From the NCBI RefSeq assembly GCF_039503195.1, contig NZ_JBCJKP010000001.1, positions 5,642,001 to 5,706,000 of the forward strand: a stretch of DNA of 64,000 nt, read 5' to 3'. Made by a program: the position numbers and the translations under genes. Position 1 is the first letter of the stretch. Every line of letters begins with the position of its first letter. Shown one piece after another: positions 17,627 through 26,625 of the stretch. The notes under the pieces were generated by a model. The model did no database searches, was not told the origin of the DNA, and saw only the letters and a list, made by a program, of their open reading frames with translations. The stretch comes from Streptomyces mirabilis (lineage in GTDB: Bacteria; Actinomycetota; Actinomycetes; Streptomycetales; Streptomycetaceae).

Positions 17627-19021
17627 ATGAGCACCTACTCCGCCACCCTCGGCGGCCGGACGCACTCCTTCGCCGGTCTCGCGGGGCTGCTCGCCGCCGC
17701 GAGCCCCGAGCGTTCCGGCGACCGCCTCGCCGGGCTCGCCGCCGACTCCGCGCAGGCGCGGGTCGCCGCGCGGTGGGCGCTGGCCGAGGTCCCGCTCGCG
17801 CGGTTCCTCGCCGAGCCGGTGATCCCGTACGAGACCGACGACGTGACCCGCCTCATCATGGACAGCCACGACACGGCGGCCTTCGCCCCCGTCTCGGGCC
17901 TCACGGTGGGGGAGTTGCGCGAATGGCTGCTGTCGGACGCGGCGAACGCGGCGACACTCGCCGCACTCGCCCCCGGACTGACCCCCGAGATGGTCGCCGC
18001 GGTGTCGAAACTGATGGGCAACGCGGACCTGGTGGCGGTCGCCCGCAAGGTCCAGGTCGTCACCGCCTTCCGCTCCACGATCGGCCTCCCGGGCCGCCTG
18101 GCCACCCGCCTCCAGCCCAACCACCCCACCGACGACCCCGCGGGCGTGGCGGCGGCCCTGCTGGACGGACTGCTCCTCGGCTCCGGCGACGCGGTGATCG
18201 GCATCAACCCGGCCACGGACAGTCCCCGGGCGGTACGGGACCTGCTGGACCTCCTGGACGGAGTGATCGACCGCTACTCCATCCCCACCCAGTCCTGCGT
18301 CCTGTGCCACGTGACCACCAGCATCGACCTGATGGAACGCGGCGCCCCGGTGGACCTGGTCTTCCAGTCCATCGCCGGTACGCAGGCCGCGAACGCCTCG
18401 TTCGGGGTCACGCTGGGGCTCCTGGACGAGGCGTACGAGGCGGCGCGCTCGCTGGCCCGGGGCACGGTCGGCTTCAACGCCCTGTACTTCGAGACGGGGC
18501 AGGGCAGCGCGCTCTCCGCCGACGCGCACCACGGGGTGGACCAGCAGACGGTGGAGGCGCGGGCGTACGCGGTCGCCCGCCGCTACGACCCGCTGCTCGT
18601 GAACACGGTGGTCGGCTTCATCGGCCCGGAGTACCTCTACGACGGTCGCCAGATCCTCCGCGCGGCCCTGGAGGACCACTTCTGCGGCAAACTGCTCGGC
18701 CTGCCCATGGGCCTCGACATCTGCTACACCAACCACGCCGACGCCGATGACGACGACATCGCCACGATGCTCACCATGCTCGGTGTCGCCGGCGCCTCCT
18801 TCGTGATCTGCACCCCCGGAGGCGACGACATCATGCTCAACTACCAGTCCGCCTCGTACCACGACGCGTTGTACCTGCGCGAGGTGCTCGGACTGCGCCC
18901 GGCACCGGAGTTCGAGGCGTGGCTGGGGCGGATCGGTCTGCTGGACGAAGGTGGCGAGATAAGGGACGTGGCGGGTTCGGGCCATCCACTGACGGCGATC
19001 GGGCGGGGGCTGGCGGCATGA
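17627..19021 (+). CDS. eutB: Ethanolamine ammonia-lyase large subunit
   Basis: The catalytic chain of the adenosylcobalamin-dependent lyase that turns ethanolamine into acetaldehyde and ammonia. The protein has 464 residues, the normal length. Conserved stretches include SKLMGNADL, GDAVIGINPATDS, FQSIAGTQAANASFG, FETGQGSALSADAHHG and the C-terminal CTPGGDDIMLNYQS. The stop overlaps eutC as ATGA. No microcompartment shell genes are nearby, so this is the simple cytosolic form. Confidence 0.95.
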   Translation: MSTYSATLGGRTHSFAGLAGLLAAASPERSGDRLAGLAADSAQARVAARWALAEVPLARFLAEPVIPYETDDVTRLIMDSHDTAAFAPVSGLTVGELREWLLSDAANAATLAALAPGLTPEMVAAVSKLMGNADLVAVARKVQVVTAFRSTIGLPGRLATRLQPNHPTDDPAGVAAALLDGLLLGSGDAVIGINPATDSPRAVRDLLDLLDGVIDRYSIPTQSCVLCHVTTSIDLMERGAPVDLVFQSIAGTQAANASFGVTLGLLDEAYEAARSLARGTVGFNALYFETGQGSALSADAHHGVDQQTVEARAYAVARRYDPLLVNTVVGFIGPEYLYDGRQILRAALEDHFCGKLLGLPMGLDICYTNHADADDDDIATMLTMLGVAGASFVICTPGGDDIMLNYQSASYHDALYLREVLGLRPAPEFEAWLGRIGLLDEGGEIRDVAGSGHPLTAIGRGLAA

Positions 19022-19776
19022 CGGAACGTCAAGCAATCGCACCCGAGTCGGACGCCGCCCTCTGGAACTCCCTGCGCCGGCACACCCAGGCCCGGATCGG
19101 GCTCGGGCGGGCCGGCTCGGCGTTGCCCACGCGGCACCGGCTCGAACTGCAGGCCGCGCACGCCGCCGCGCGGGACGCGGTGCACTCGCCGTTCGACCCG
19201 GACGTGGTGGCGTCCGCGCTGGCGGGTGCGGCGACGATACGGGTGCGCAGCGCCGCCCCCGACCGGCTCACCTATCTCCAGCGCCCCGACCTCGGACGCA
19301 GGCTCCACGACGTGGATCGGGCGCACCTGCCCCGCGACGGCTGGGACGTGGTGTTCGTCGTCGCCGACGGGCTGTCCAGCCGGGCGGTGCACGAGCACGC
19401 GGCGGCCGTCGTACGCGCGACGACACAGCGGCTGCCCTCCGACTGGCGTGTCGCTCCCGTCGTACTCGCCGAGCAGGCGCGGGTGGCTCTCGGCGACGAC
19501 ATCGCGCACGCGTTGGGGGCCGGGATGGCCGTCGTCCTCATCGGGGAGCGGCCCGGGATGTCCGCCGCGGACTCGCTCGGCGCGTATCTCACGTACGACC
19601 CGCGCCCGGGTCGCACCACCGACGCCGACCGCAACTGCCTCTCCAACATCCGTCCACCCCTCGGCCTGTCCCACACCGACGCGGCGACGAAGCTGGCGAC
19701 ACTGATGCGCAGAGCGCGCGACCTCGGCCGCACCGGCGTATCCCTGAAGGACGAGTCCACCCCCGCGTTGCCTTAG
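19018..19776 (+). CDS. eutC: Ethanolamine ammonia-lyase small subunit
   Basis: The 252-residue partner of EutB that helps bind cobalamin. Family marks are TQARIGLGRAGSALPTRH near residue 30, VVADGLSSRAVHEHA, and LIGERPGMSAADSLGAYLTY, then DRNCLSNIRPPLG near the end. Start ATG 19018 overlaps the eutB stop. The gene is followed by a stable hairpin in a dispersed repeat, which probably ends transcription. Confidence 0.95.
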   Translation: MTERQAIAPESDAALWNSLRRHTQARIGLGRAGSALPTRHRLELQAAHAAARDAVHSPFDPDVVASALAGAATIRVRSAAPDRLTYLQRPDLGRRLHDVDRAHLPRDGWDVVFVVADGLSSRAVHEHAAAVVRATTQRLPSDWRVAPVVLAEQARVALGDDIAHALGAGMAVVLIGERPGMSAADSLGAYLTYDPRPGRTTDADRNCLSNIRPPLGLSHTDAATKLATLMRRARDLGRTGVSLKDESTPALP

Positions 19777-19780
19777 CGAA

Positions 19781-19918
19781 GATGCGGGGCGAAGCCCCGC
19801 TTCAGGGGCGCGGGGAACTGCGCGACCAGCCCCCACCGCCCCGCAGCGACCAACTCACCCCGGGGTCGAAGGGGCGGAGCCCCTGGGGGATGGGACGGGT
19901 AGGGGCGGCGGGGGCGAG
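19781..19918. repeat. Dispersed GC-rich intergenic repeat, copy A
   Basis: It begins with the hairpin GCGGGGC-GAA-GCCCCGC (19784-19800), then GGGGCGCGGGGAACTGCGCG, and ends with GGGACGGGTAGGGGCGGCGG. The same order of blocks occurs at 26460-26599; parts recur at 31862, 45536 and 62709. It sits between the convergent eutC and kinase-like genes and may work as a bidirectional terminator. Confidence 0.8.
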
Positions 19919-19934
19919 AAAAACCCCTGGGGGC

Positions 19935-20894
19935 TCAACTCGGCAGCGTGAGCCCCCACCCCCCTTCCCGAACCGTCCACGTCCGCGTCCGCACAGGCCC
20001 GGACACCACAGAATCCGCCCGATACCGAAAGTCCGCCCCGGACACCGTCACCCGCCGCCCCACCACCCGCAACGGCGAAGCCTCCGCCCCCACGGAAACC
20101 GGCCGAACCTCCACCTCCGCACCCCCGGCAACGCCGGGCGTCACGGACACCGCCTCGACCGGCTGATCCAGATCGACCAGGGTGACCCCGTCGACCTCGA
20201 CCCGCAGCCGCGAAGGCCCGGGCCCCGGCACGGACGCCACACGCGCGGGCCGCGCCGCGAGCGTACGGACCAGTGACTGACAGGTCCGCAGCCACGCATG
20301 CCCCCCAAGCCCGGAAGCACCACCCCCGAAACTCCCGAAACCCGCGGAGCCACCGGAGCCCCCGGAGCCCCCAGAACCTTCAGCATCCCCGAAACCGCCG
20401 ACACCGCCGAGACCCCCCATCTCGACCTCCTCGGCACCCCTCATCCCCCCACCCGCTCCCACCGGAGGAATCCGCAACGCCCCCAACACCACCCCGTCAC
20501 TCTCGTCGACCAGCAGATCGAGCCTCCGCTCGACCCCGTCGAGCACGGCCCGGGCCGCCGCGACGGCCCCGACGGGCACCCCGAGCGCCCGCGCCAGTGA
20601 CAGCACACCCCCCACCGGCACCAACGACACCCCACATCCGGCCAGCTCCCGCTGTCGGTGCAAAAGGGACACGACACGCAAGAGGGCACGGTCGTCGCCC
20701 ACCACGACCGGCCGCCGGGAACCTCTCCGGGCCAGCGCCCGGGCAAATTCCTCGGGCCCTTCCGGAAGGCATACTTTCGTCGTCGCACCCGCGCTGAGCA
20801 CGTCTTTTGCGATCCGTACAGACTCGCCGTCCGTCCAACGGGCGACCGGGTCGATGACCACAAGGAGCTGGTCGGAAGCCGCCACCTCGGTCAT
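19935..20894 (-). CDS. Diacylglycerol kinase catalytic-domain-like protein
   Basis: A 319-residue protein related to the DAGK/sphingosine-kinase fold. It reads [27 protein letters not shown], then [20 protein letters not shown] and [19 protein letters not shown], which parallel the GDGT and LG(I/V)P motifs of the fold but lack the strict GGDGT, so catalysis is doubtful. A Gly/Ser/Phe-rich insert lies at about 190-225. A C-terminal beta-rich part ends in [10 protein letters not shown]. It is divergent from purA. Start ATG 20894 has GAGGAAGCGAGG upstream. Confidence 0.68.
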   Translation of the reverse strand: MTEVAASDQLLVVIDPVARWTDGESVRIAKDVLSAGATTKVCLPEGPEEFARALARRGSRRPVVVGDDRALLRVVSLLHRQRELAGCGVSLVPVGGVLSLARALGVPVGAVAAARAVLDGVERRLDLLVDESDGVVLGALRIPPVGAGGGMRGAEEVEMGGLGGVGGFGDAEGSGGSGGSGGSAGFGSFGGGASGLGGHAWLRTCQSLVRTLAARPARVASVPGPGPSRLRVEVDGVTLVDLDQPVEAVSVTPGVAGGAEVEVRPVSVGAEASPLRVVGRRVTVSGADFRYRADSVVSGPVRTRTWTVREGGWGLTLPS

Positions 20895-20910
20895 GCCTCG
20901 CTTCCTCGGG

Positions 20911-20916
20911 TAGCAT
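20911..20916 (+). promoter_or_regulatory. Possible purA -10 box
   Basis: TAGCAT at 20911-20916 would start a transcript near 20923 and give purA a leader of about 160 nt that begins directly with a hairpin. Confidence 0.35.
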
Positions 20917-20927
20917 CTTTGTGCAAG

Positions 20928-20955
20928 AGCCCCTTGCGCTATTGCGCCAGGGGCT
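20928..20955 (+). promoter_or_regulatory. Hairpin in the purA leader
   Basis: AGCCCCTTGCGC and GCGCCAGGGGCT pair across TATT with one mismatch. It lies at the predicted 5' end of the purA message. A strong orphan Shine-Dalgarno AAAGGAGG (20994-21001) and a second GCGTACG hairpin (about 21009-21042) follow. It may stabilise the message or control purA; no known riboswitch class was recognised. Confidence 0.45.
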
Positions 20956-21085
20956 TCGTCTATTCCGGGGCATCCGGTCCGACGGTCGCGGCCAAAGGAG
21001 GTCGCCGGCGTACGCAGCCGTATCGAAAACCAGCCGCGTACGTCCTCGACCTTGGACATGCCCCGCCCGGAAGGGGTGTACGCCT

Positions 21086-22369
21086 GTGCCCGCACTTGTG
21101 CTGCTCGGTGCTCAGTGGGGTGACGAAGGCAAGGGAAAGGCCACCGACCTGCTCGGTGGATCCGTGGACTATGTGGTGCGCTACCAGGGCGGCAACAACG
21201 CCGGCCACACGGTAGTCGTGGGCGATCAGAAGTACGCCCTCCACCTCCTCCCTTCCGGAATCCTCACGCCGGAGTGCACTCCGGTGATCGGAAACGGAGT
21301 CGTCGTCGACCCGTCGGTCCTGTTCTCCGAGCTGAACGGACTGAACGAGCGCGGTGTCGACACCTCCAAGCTTCTGATCAGCGGAAACGCTCACATCATC
21401 ACGCCGTACAACGTCACTGTCGACAAGGTGACGGAACGCTTCCTCGGGAAGCGGAAGATCGGCACGACCGGGCGTGGCATCGGGCCCACCTACGCGGACA
21501 AGATCAACCGCGTCGGCATCCGTATCCAGGACCTCTATGACGAGTCGATCCTCACCCAGAAGGTCGAGGCGGCCCTCGAGGTCAAGAACCAGCTGCTGAC
21601 CAAGCTCTACAACCGCCGTGCCATCGAGGCCGGGCAGGTCGTCGAGGAGCTGCTGGGCTACGCGGACCGGCTCAAGCCGTACGTCGCGGACACGGTCCTG
21701 ATCCTGAACCAGGCGCTGGAGCAGGACAAGGTCGTGCTCTTCGAGGGCGGCCAGGGCACGCTCCTCGACATCGACCACGGCACGTACCCCTTCGTGACGT
21801 CGTCGAACCCGACGGCCGGCGGTGCCTGCACCGGTTCGGGCGTCGGCCCGACGAAGATCAGCCGGGTCATCGGCATCCTCAAGGCGTACACGACCCGTGT
21901 CGGCTCGGGCCCGTTCCCGACCGAGCTTCTCGACGAGGACGGCGAGGCGTTGCGCCGCATCGGTGGCGAGCGCGGTGTCACCACCGGCCGTGACCGCCGC
22001 TGCGGCTGGTTCGACGCGGTCATCGCCCGCTACGCGACCCGTGTGAACGGTCTGACCGACTTCTTCCTCACCAAGCTGGACGTCCTGACCGGCTGGGAGG
22101 AGATCCCGGTCTGCGTGGCGTACGAGATCGACGGCAAGCGCGTCGAGGAACTCCCGTACTCCCAGACCGACTTCCACCACGCGAAGCCGATCTACGAGAA
22201 CCTCCCGGGCTGGTCCGAGGACATCACCAAGGCGAAGTCCTTCTCCGACCTGCCGAAGAACGCCCAGGCGTACGTCAAGGCGCTGGAAGACATGTCCGGC
22301 GCCCAGATCTCCGCGATCGGCGTCGGCCCGGGCCGCGACGAGACGATCGAGATCAACTCGTTCATCTGA
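21086..22369 (+). CDS. purA: Adenylosuccinate synthetase
   Basis: The enzyme joins IMP and aspartate with GTP to make adenylosuccinate, the first committed step to AMP. The 427-residue length is standard. It begins [18 protein letters not shown], the GTP-binding loop with the catalytic Asp; QGGNNAGHT and GTTGRGIGP follow, and [16 protein letters not shown] is the late conserved block. The frame extends upstream to 20921, but GTG 21086 with GGAAGGGG nine bases before gives the conserved N-terminus. Confidence 0.97.
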   Translation: MPALVLLGAQWGDEGKGKATDLLGGSVDYVVRYQGGNNAGHTVVVGDQKYALHLLPSGILTPECTPVIGNGVVVDPSVLFSELNGLNERGVDTSKLLISGNAHIITPYNVTVDKVTERFLGKRKIGTTGRGIGPTYADKINRVGIRIQDLYDESILTQKVEAALEVKNQLLTKLYNRRAIEAGQVVEELLGYADRLKPYVADTVLILNQALEQDKVVLFEGGQGTLLDIDHGTYPFVTSSNPTAGGACTGSGVGPTKISRVIGILKAYTTRVGSGPFPTELLDEDGEALRRIGGERGVTTGRDRRCGWFDAVIARYATRVNGLTDFFLTKLDVLTGWEEIPVCVAYEIDGKRVEELPYSQTDFHHAKPIYENLPGWSEDITKAKSFSDLPKNAQAYVKALEDMSGAQISAIGVGPGRDETIEINSFI

Positions 22370-22406
22370 TCCGTTCGGATCGTTCGGACCGTTCGGATGC
22401 GGTGAG

Positions 22407-22438
22407 AGGCCGTCGTCCCCAACCGGGGACGGCGGCCT
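22407..22438 (+). terminator. purA terminator
   Basis: AGGCCGTCGTCCCC pairs with GGGGACGGCGGCCT over AACC, a 14-bp stem with one wobble. It is 38 bp after the purA stop. Confidence 0.7.
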
Positions 22439-22730
22439 TCGCGTTCGCCAGGGAATGTGCGACCGACACGTGTCTCATCACCCTGGTTCACGGGGCGCCG
22501 TCTTGGCACGGAGTGACCGTCGGGCAGGGCGAGCTGACCGTTAATTGACCTGGACATGGTCTGTTCCTGGTTCCCGACCGACCGGGACCCGACGACGATC
22601 TACGCGTGTAGTGCACTCAGCGCGCGCAGCGCACGTAGCGCAGCCGGCGCATCCGCAGTGCCCGAAGTCCCCGCACGACTCGCGCAGTTGCTCCCGTCAG
22701 CCAAGTTCCAGCCAGTCCCAGGAGACACGT
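22439..22730. other. Leader region of the 5'-nucleotidase gene
   Basis: With the purA tail this forms a 361-bp gene-free stretch. Three GTTCGGA(T/C) units sit at 22373-22398. GTTCAC at 22486 resembles half of a PHO box, but the neighbouring repeat (CATCAC at 22476) is 10 bp away instead of 11, so phosphate control is unproven. AGGAG at 22720-22724 is the ribosome site. Confidence 0.4.
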
Positions 22731-24563
22731 ATGCCCGTCAATCCCATGAACCGCCGGGAGTTCGTGAAGAAGTCGGCCGTCACCGGGGCGGCCGTCACGG
22801 TCGCGGGGGCTGTCGCCGCGACCCCGGCCCAGGCCCAGACCGTGGACCACAAGCCCGAAAAGGCGCCCCGTACCTGGTCGTTCTCCATCCTGGGCACCAC
22901 CGACCTGCACAGCCACGTCTTCGACTGGGACTACTACACGGACGCGGCCTACAAGGACAGCAAGGGCAACTCCGTGGGCGTCGCCCGCGTCGCCACCCTC
23001 ATCAAGCAGCAGCGCGCCGCCAAGGGCGAGGACCACGTCCTGCTCGTCGACGCCGGCGACATCATCCAGGGCACCTCGCTGGCGTACTACTACGCCCGTG
23101 TGGACCCCATCGTCGCCGCCAAGGGCAAGCGCGCCCCCGTGCACCCCATGGCCGTCGCCATGAACCACATGCGCTACGACGCCGCCGCCCTCGGCAACCA
23201 CGAGTTCAACTACGGCATCGAGACCCTGCGCACGTTCGAGAAGCAGTGTCACTTCCCGCTGCTCGGCGCCAACGCGCTGGACGCCAAGACGCTGCGTCCG
23301 GCCTTCCAGCCGTACACCGTGAAGCGCATCTGTGTCCCCGGCGCCCCGGACATCAAGGTCGGCATCCTCGGCCTCACCAACCCGGGCATCGCCCTGTGGG
23401 ACAAGGACAACGTCTCCGGGAAGATGGCGTTCACCGGACTCGTCGAGCAGGCGAAGAAGTACGTCCCGCGGATGCGCGCCCTCGGCTGCGACGTCGTGTT
23501 CCTCACCGACCACTCGGGCCTGGACGGCAGTTCGTCGTACGGCAGTGAGCTGCCGTACGTCGAGAACGCCTCGAACCTCGTCGCCCAGCAGGTCCCCGGC
23601 ATCGACGCGATCCTCGTCGGTCACACGCACGTCGAGGTCTCGTCGTACACGGTGAAGAACGAGGAGACCGGCAAGGACGTCGTCCTCTCCGAGCCGTACT
23701 GCTGGGGCATGCGCCTGACCGTCTTCGACTTCGAGCTCGAACTCCACCACGGCCAGTGGAAGGTGACGAGCACCAAGGCGCAGACCCTCAACAGCAACAC
23801 CGTCGAGGAGGACCCGGAGATCACCAGGCTCCTCAAGGCCGACCACGACCTCGTCGTGAAGTACGTCGACACTCCGGTCGGCACCTGCACCGTGGACCTC
23901 TCCGCGGCCGAGGCCTGCTGGAAGGACGTCCCGGTGATGGACTTCATCCACCAGGTCCAGATGGCGACGGTGGCCTCCGGCCTGTCCACCGCCGACGCCG
24001 CCCTCCCCCTGATCTCCGTCGCCGCGCCCTTCAGCCGCACCGCCGACATCCCGGCGGGCAACGTCACCATCCGCGACGTGGCCGGGCTCTACATCTACGA
24101 CAACACCCTGTACGGCAAGAAGCTCACGGGCGCCCAGCTCAAGGACTACCTGGAGTACGCGGCGAAGTACTACCACCAGTTCGCGTCCGGCACGAAGGTG
24201 GACACGGCCACCCTCACCAACGCCAACAACTTCTGGGACTACATGTACGACACCGCCGCCGGTGTCGAGTACGACATCGACATCGCGCAGGCCGAGGGCT
24301 CCCGCATCAAGAACCTCACCTACAAGGGCGTGGCGATCGCCGACGACCAGGTCCTCGTCGTCGCCGTCAACAACTACCGCGCCAACGGCGGCAGCGGCTA
24401 CCCGCACATCGCGGCCGCCGACATCGCGTACAGCTCCACCAACGAGATCCGCCAGCTGATGATCGACTACGTCACGGCCAAGGGCACCCTCGACCCGGCC
24501 GACTTCGCGGTCACCAACTGGAAGCTGACGCAGGACGGGACGCCGGTGTTCACAGCCAGCTGA
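22731..24563 (+). CDS. Tat-exported 5'-nucleotidase / 2',3'-cyclic-nucleotide phosphodiesterase
   Basis: A 610-residue secreted metallophosphatase that salvages phosphate and nucleosides from nucleotides outside the cell. NRREFVKKSAVTGAAV at residues 7-22 is a twin-arginine signal, with likely cleavage after AQA near 35. The two-metal core has DLHSH, DAGDIIQG, ALGNHEFNYG and GHTHVE. The C-terminal half (from about 380) is the 5'-nucleotidase substrate domain, with NNYRANGGSGYP near the end. Only soluble secretion is expected, since no anchor or sorting signal is visible. Confidence 0.93.
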   Translation: MPVNPMNRREFVKKSAVTGAAVTVAGAVAATPAQAQTVDHKPEKAPRTWSFSILGTTDLHSHVFDWDYYTDAAYKDSKGNSVGVARVATLIKQQRAAKGEDHVLLVDAGDIIQGTSLAYYYARVDPIVAAKGKRAPVHPMAVAMNHMRYDAAALGNHEFNYGIETLRTFEKQCHFPLLGANALDAKTLRPAFQPYTVKRICVPGAPDIKVGILGLTNPGIALWDKDNVSGKMAFTGLVEQAKKYVPRMRALGCDVVFLTDHSGLDGSSSYGSELPYVENASNLVAQQVPGIDAILVGHTHVEVSSYTVKNEETGKDVVLSEPYCWGMRLTVFDFELELHHGQWKVTSTKAQTLNSNTVEEDPEITRLLKADHDLVVKYVDTPVGTCTVDLSAAEACWKDVPVMDFIHQVQMATVASGLSTADAALPLISVAAPFSRTADIPAGNVTIRDVAGLYIYDNTLYGKKLTGAQLKDYLEYAAKYYHQFASGTKVDTATLTNANNFWDYMYDTAAGVEYDIDIAQAEGSRIKNLTYKGVAIADDQVLVVAVNNYRANGGSGYPHIAAADIAYSSTNEIRQLMIDYVTAKGTLDPADFAVTNWKLTQDGTPVFTAS

Positions 24564-24585
24564 CGGACAGTCAAAAGGTGCTGGC

Positions 24586-24708
24586 GCCAACCAAGTCTGG
24601 TCCTACAAGTTCTCCGACGGCAACGGCAGAACCCGGGGGGCGGTCCGCGACCGTCACGCCCCGGTCCGCTACGCGTACGAGGCCGTGAGAGCCCCCACGG
24701 CCTGGTAA
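24586..24708 (+). pseudogene. Fossil 3' end of an unidentified gene
   Basis: Right after the nucleotidase, one frame reads GANQVWSYKFSDGNGR, RHAPVRYAYEAVRAP and then TAA at 24706. Nearly all third positions are G or C, as in real local genes, but there is no start or upstream body and the frame is +1 to the nucleotidase. It looks like the tail of a lost gene. I do not recognise the family. Confidence 0.4.
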
Positions 24709-24765
24709 CCGGTACCCGGCGGTCCCCGCTCGCCGCTCGTCGATCGGCGACCGACACAGCAAGGC

Positions 24766-24801
24766 GGCCCAGGTCCCACCGACTCCGGTGGGACCTGGGC
24801 C
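24766..24801. terminator. Bidirectional terminator
   Basis: GGCCCAGGTCCCACC and GGTGGGACCTGGGCC form a perfect 15-bp stem with a 6-nt loop. It lies between the nucleotidase and the convergent gene ending at 24823, and TTCC / AA-rich ends on both sides suit either direction. Confidence 0.85.
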
Positions 24802-24822
24802 TTCCTGCGGGCAGCGTGCGCC

Positions 24823-25473
24823 TCAGCTGAAGATGATCATCGACCCTTGGGCGAGGCTGCGGGTCGCCGCCGCGTGCAGGCCGAGCCACACATGCCGCTC
24901 GCGCGCGAACGGACTCGCGTCGTACGGGGCGGGCGCGGCCGGTTCCTCCAGCTCCGTGGGAGCCATGGGCGGCTGCGGGGCGGCCGGCGGGTTCGCCGGG
25001 TCGATACCGATCGACGGGGCCACGAACTCCAGCTCGCGCAGCAGCGTCTGGGAGGAGCCCAGGGGCCCGCCCCCGGCGAGGAGTTCGTCATTGGCTAGCG
25101 GGTGCGGAAAGTCGACCGGGACGTACGCGCCCGCGTGGTCGTAGTGCCACACGAGGTGCGACTGCTGGGCGTTCGTCTCGAACATCTCCAGCAACTGCTC
25201 GTAGTCGCCGCCCAGTTCGTCCACCGGGGTCACCGCGAGGCCGCACATCTGGAGCAGATACGCCCGGCGCAGGAAGTGCAGCGCGTCGTAGTCGAAACCG
25301 GCGACCGGGGCCACGTCGCCGGAAAGCCCCGGCATGTACGCGTACACCGGGACCGGCGGAAGTCCGGCCTCGCCCAGCGCTTTGTCGTAGAGCGCGAGCT
25401 CCTCGGCGAAGGGATTGTCGGGGGTGTGGCACAACACGTCGACGAGCGGGACCAGCCACAGGTCACAGGCCAA
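24823..25473 (-). CDS. Conserved hypothetical protein
   Basis: I do not recognise a named family. The 216-residue cytosolic protein begins LWLVPLVDVLCHTPDNPFAEELALYDKALGEAGLP. The middle has VAGFDYDALHFLRRAYLLQMCGL and HLVWHYDHAGAYVPVDFP, and a Pro/Ala-rich linker precedes a C-terminus with RHVWLGLHAAATRSLAQGSMIIFS. There is no signal or membrane segment. Start TTG 25473 follows a good GAGGAG site. Normal codon use and length suggest a real gene, maybe unique to Streptomyces and relatives. Confidence 0.75.
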   Translation of the reverse strand: MACDLWLVPLVDVLCHTPDNPFAEELALYDKALGEAGLPPVPVYAYMPGLSGDVAPVAGFDYDALHFLRRAYLLQMCGLAVTPVDELGGDYEQLLEMFETNAQQSHLVWHYDHAGAYVPVDFPHPLANDELLAGGGPLGSSQTLLRELEFVAPSIGIDPANPPAAPQPPMAPTELEEPAAPAPYDASPFARERHVWLGLHAAATRSLAQGSMIIFS

Positions 25474-25631
25474 CAGACGGCTCCTCTAGCTCCTTGGGAA
25501 GCACGGTGGTCAGGGAAGCGTAATGGGTGGGACCCGTCCTCAGTCCCCCTCGTGCGGATCCCATACCCACACCCCGAGCGCCCACCTGTCGCACCGGCGC
25601 ACACACCTCCCGCCACGACCTCACGTCGCGC

Positions 25632-26327
25632 TCATCCGGTGGTCAGGCGCTCGATGAGGGCGAGGGAGTGCTCGTTGTACGCGGCCACGATCGCGTGCGC
25701 CGCGCCCGGGTCGCGGCGGGCCAGCGCGTCCACGAGCTCCGTGTGGCCCGCCCACAGGTGGCCCTTCAGATCCTCCACCCGGCGCAGGTGCTGCACCGTG
25801 CACACCCAGGACTGGACGCGCAGGCGGTGCAGGAAGTCGGCGAGGTAGGCGTTGCCGAACAGGGCGCTCAGCTCGCGCCAGAAGCGCAGGTCGTAGCCGA
25901 TGAGGATGTTCAGGTCGCCGGCCGTCGCGGCGCGCTGGGCCTCCTCGCCGCGGCGGCGGACCCCGGCGAGGGCGGCGAGGGTGCGCGGATCGTCGGCCTG
26001 CGCCATGCCTCCGGCGAGGAGACTCCGGAACATCCCGTCGGTGACGAGACTCCGGGCCTCGATCATGCCGCGGTAGTCGTCCGGCGAGTACTCGTGCACG
26101 CGGAAGCCGCGGTGCTGGTCCGCCTCCAGGAGGCCTTGGGCCGACAGATCGACGAGGGCCTCGCGGACGGGGGTGGCGGAGACGCCGTACTGCTCGGCGA
26201 TCTCCTTCACGGTGAACGCCTGCCCGGGCCGGAGCCGGCCTGCCAGCACCTCGTCGCGGAGCGCGTCCGCGATCTGCTGCCGCAGGGTGCTACGGGTTAC
26301 GGCGCCGTTGCCGCCGGTGCCGGGCAT
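25632..26327 (-). CDS. GntR family regulator (FadR/FCD type)
   Basis: A 231-residue regulator. The winged helix at about 10-75 reads TLRQQIADALRDEVLAGRLRPGQ and VKEIAEQYGVSATPVREALVDL. The FCD ligand domain follows, with metal-binding-type residues in FWRELSALFGNAYL and GHTELVDALARRD. Start ATG 26327 is chosen over an upstream ATG at 26384 because the domain begins soon after and a purine-rich site precedes it. It follows the aminotransferase gene on the same strand after a dispersed repeat. It is a candidate to bind the double palindrome at 28088. Confidence 0.88.
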   Translation of the reverse strand: MPGTGGNGAVTRSTLRQQIADALRDEVLAGRLRPGQAFTVKEIAEQYGVSATPVREALVDLSAQGLLEADQHRGFRVHEYSPDDYRGMIEARSLVTDGMFRSLLAGGMAQADDPRTLAALAGVRRRGEEAQRAATAGDLNILIGYDLRFWRELSALFGNAYLADFLHRLRVQSWVCTVQHLRRVEDLKGHLWAGHTELVDALARRDPGAAHAIVAAYNEHSLALIERLTTG

Positions 26328-26459
26328 GGCCTCTCGCTCCCTCATCGCGTACGGGTGCACGTGCGTGCGCTTCTCTCCAAGCACGACACCTTACGCGGAC
26401 ACGAGCCCCTCAGGGCCAGGAGAACGCGGGCCCCAGCCCCGCCCCGAGGAACGCGGCAC

Positions 26460-26599
26460 ATGCGGGGCGCAGCCCCGCCCCTGAGGGGCGCGGGGAACTG
26501 CGCGCCCGGCCCCCAGCCACCCGCAGCCGACCCATCCACCCCGGGGTCGAAGGGGTAGAGCCCCTGGAGGAGGGGACGGGTAGGGGCGGCGGGGGCGAG
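26460..26599. repeat. Dispersed GC-rich intergenic repeat, copy B
   Basis: Same order of blocks as copy A: hairpin GCGGGGC-GCA-GCCCCGC at 26462-26478, then GGGGCGCGGGGAACTGCGCG and the GGGACGGGTAGGGGCGGCGG tail. It fills the gap between the aminotransferase 3' end and the GntR start. Confidence 0.8.
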
Positions 26600-26625
26600 A
26601 TCCCCCGCGCGCCGTCCCCCGCAGG

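Noticed and set aside
20921-21085. N-terminal extension of PurA from GTG 20921
   Set aside because: The extension crosses a leader hairpin, lacks family similarity, and a good ribosome site precedes GTG 21086.
22476-22496. PHO box upstream of the 5'-nucleotidase
   Set aside because: Only one good GTTCAC unit; the second is weak and spaced 10 instead of 11 bp.
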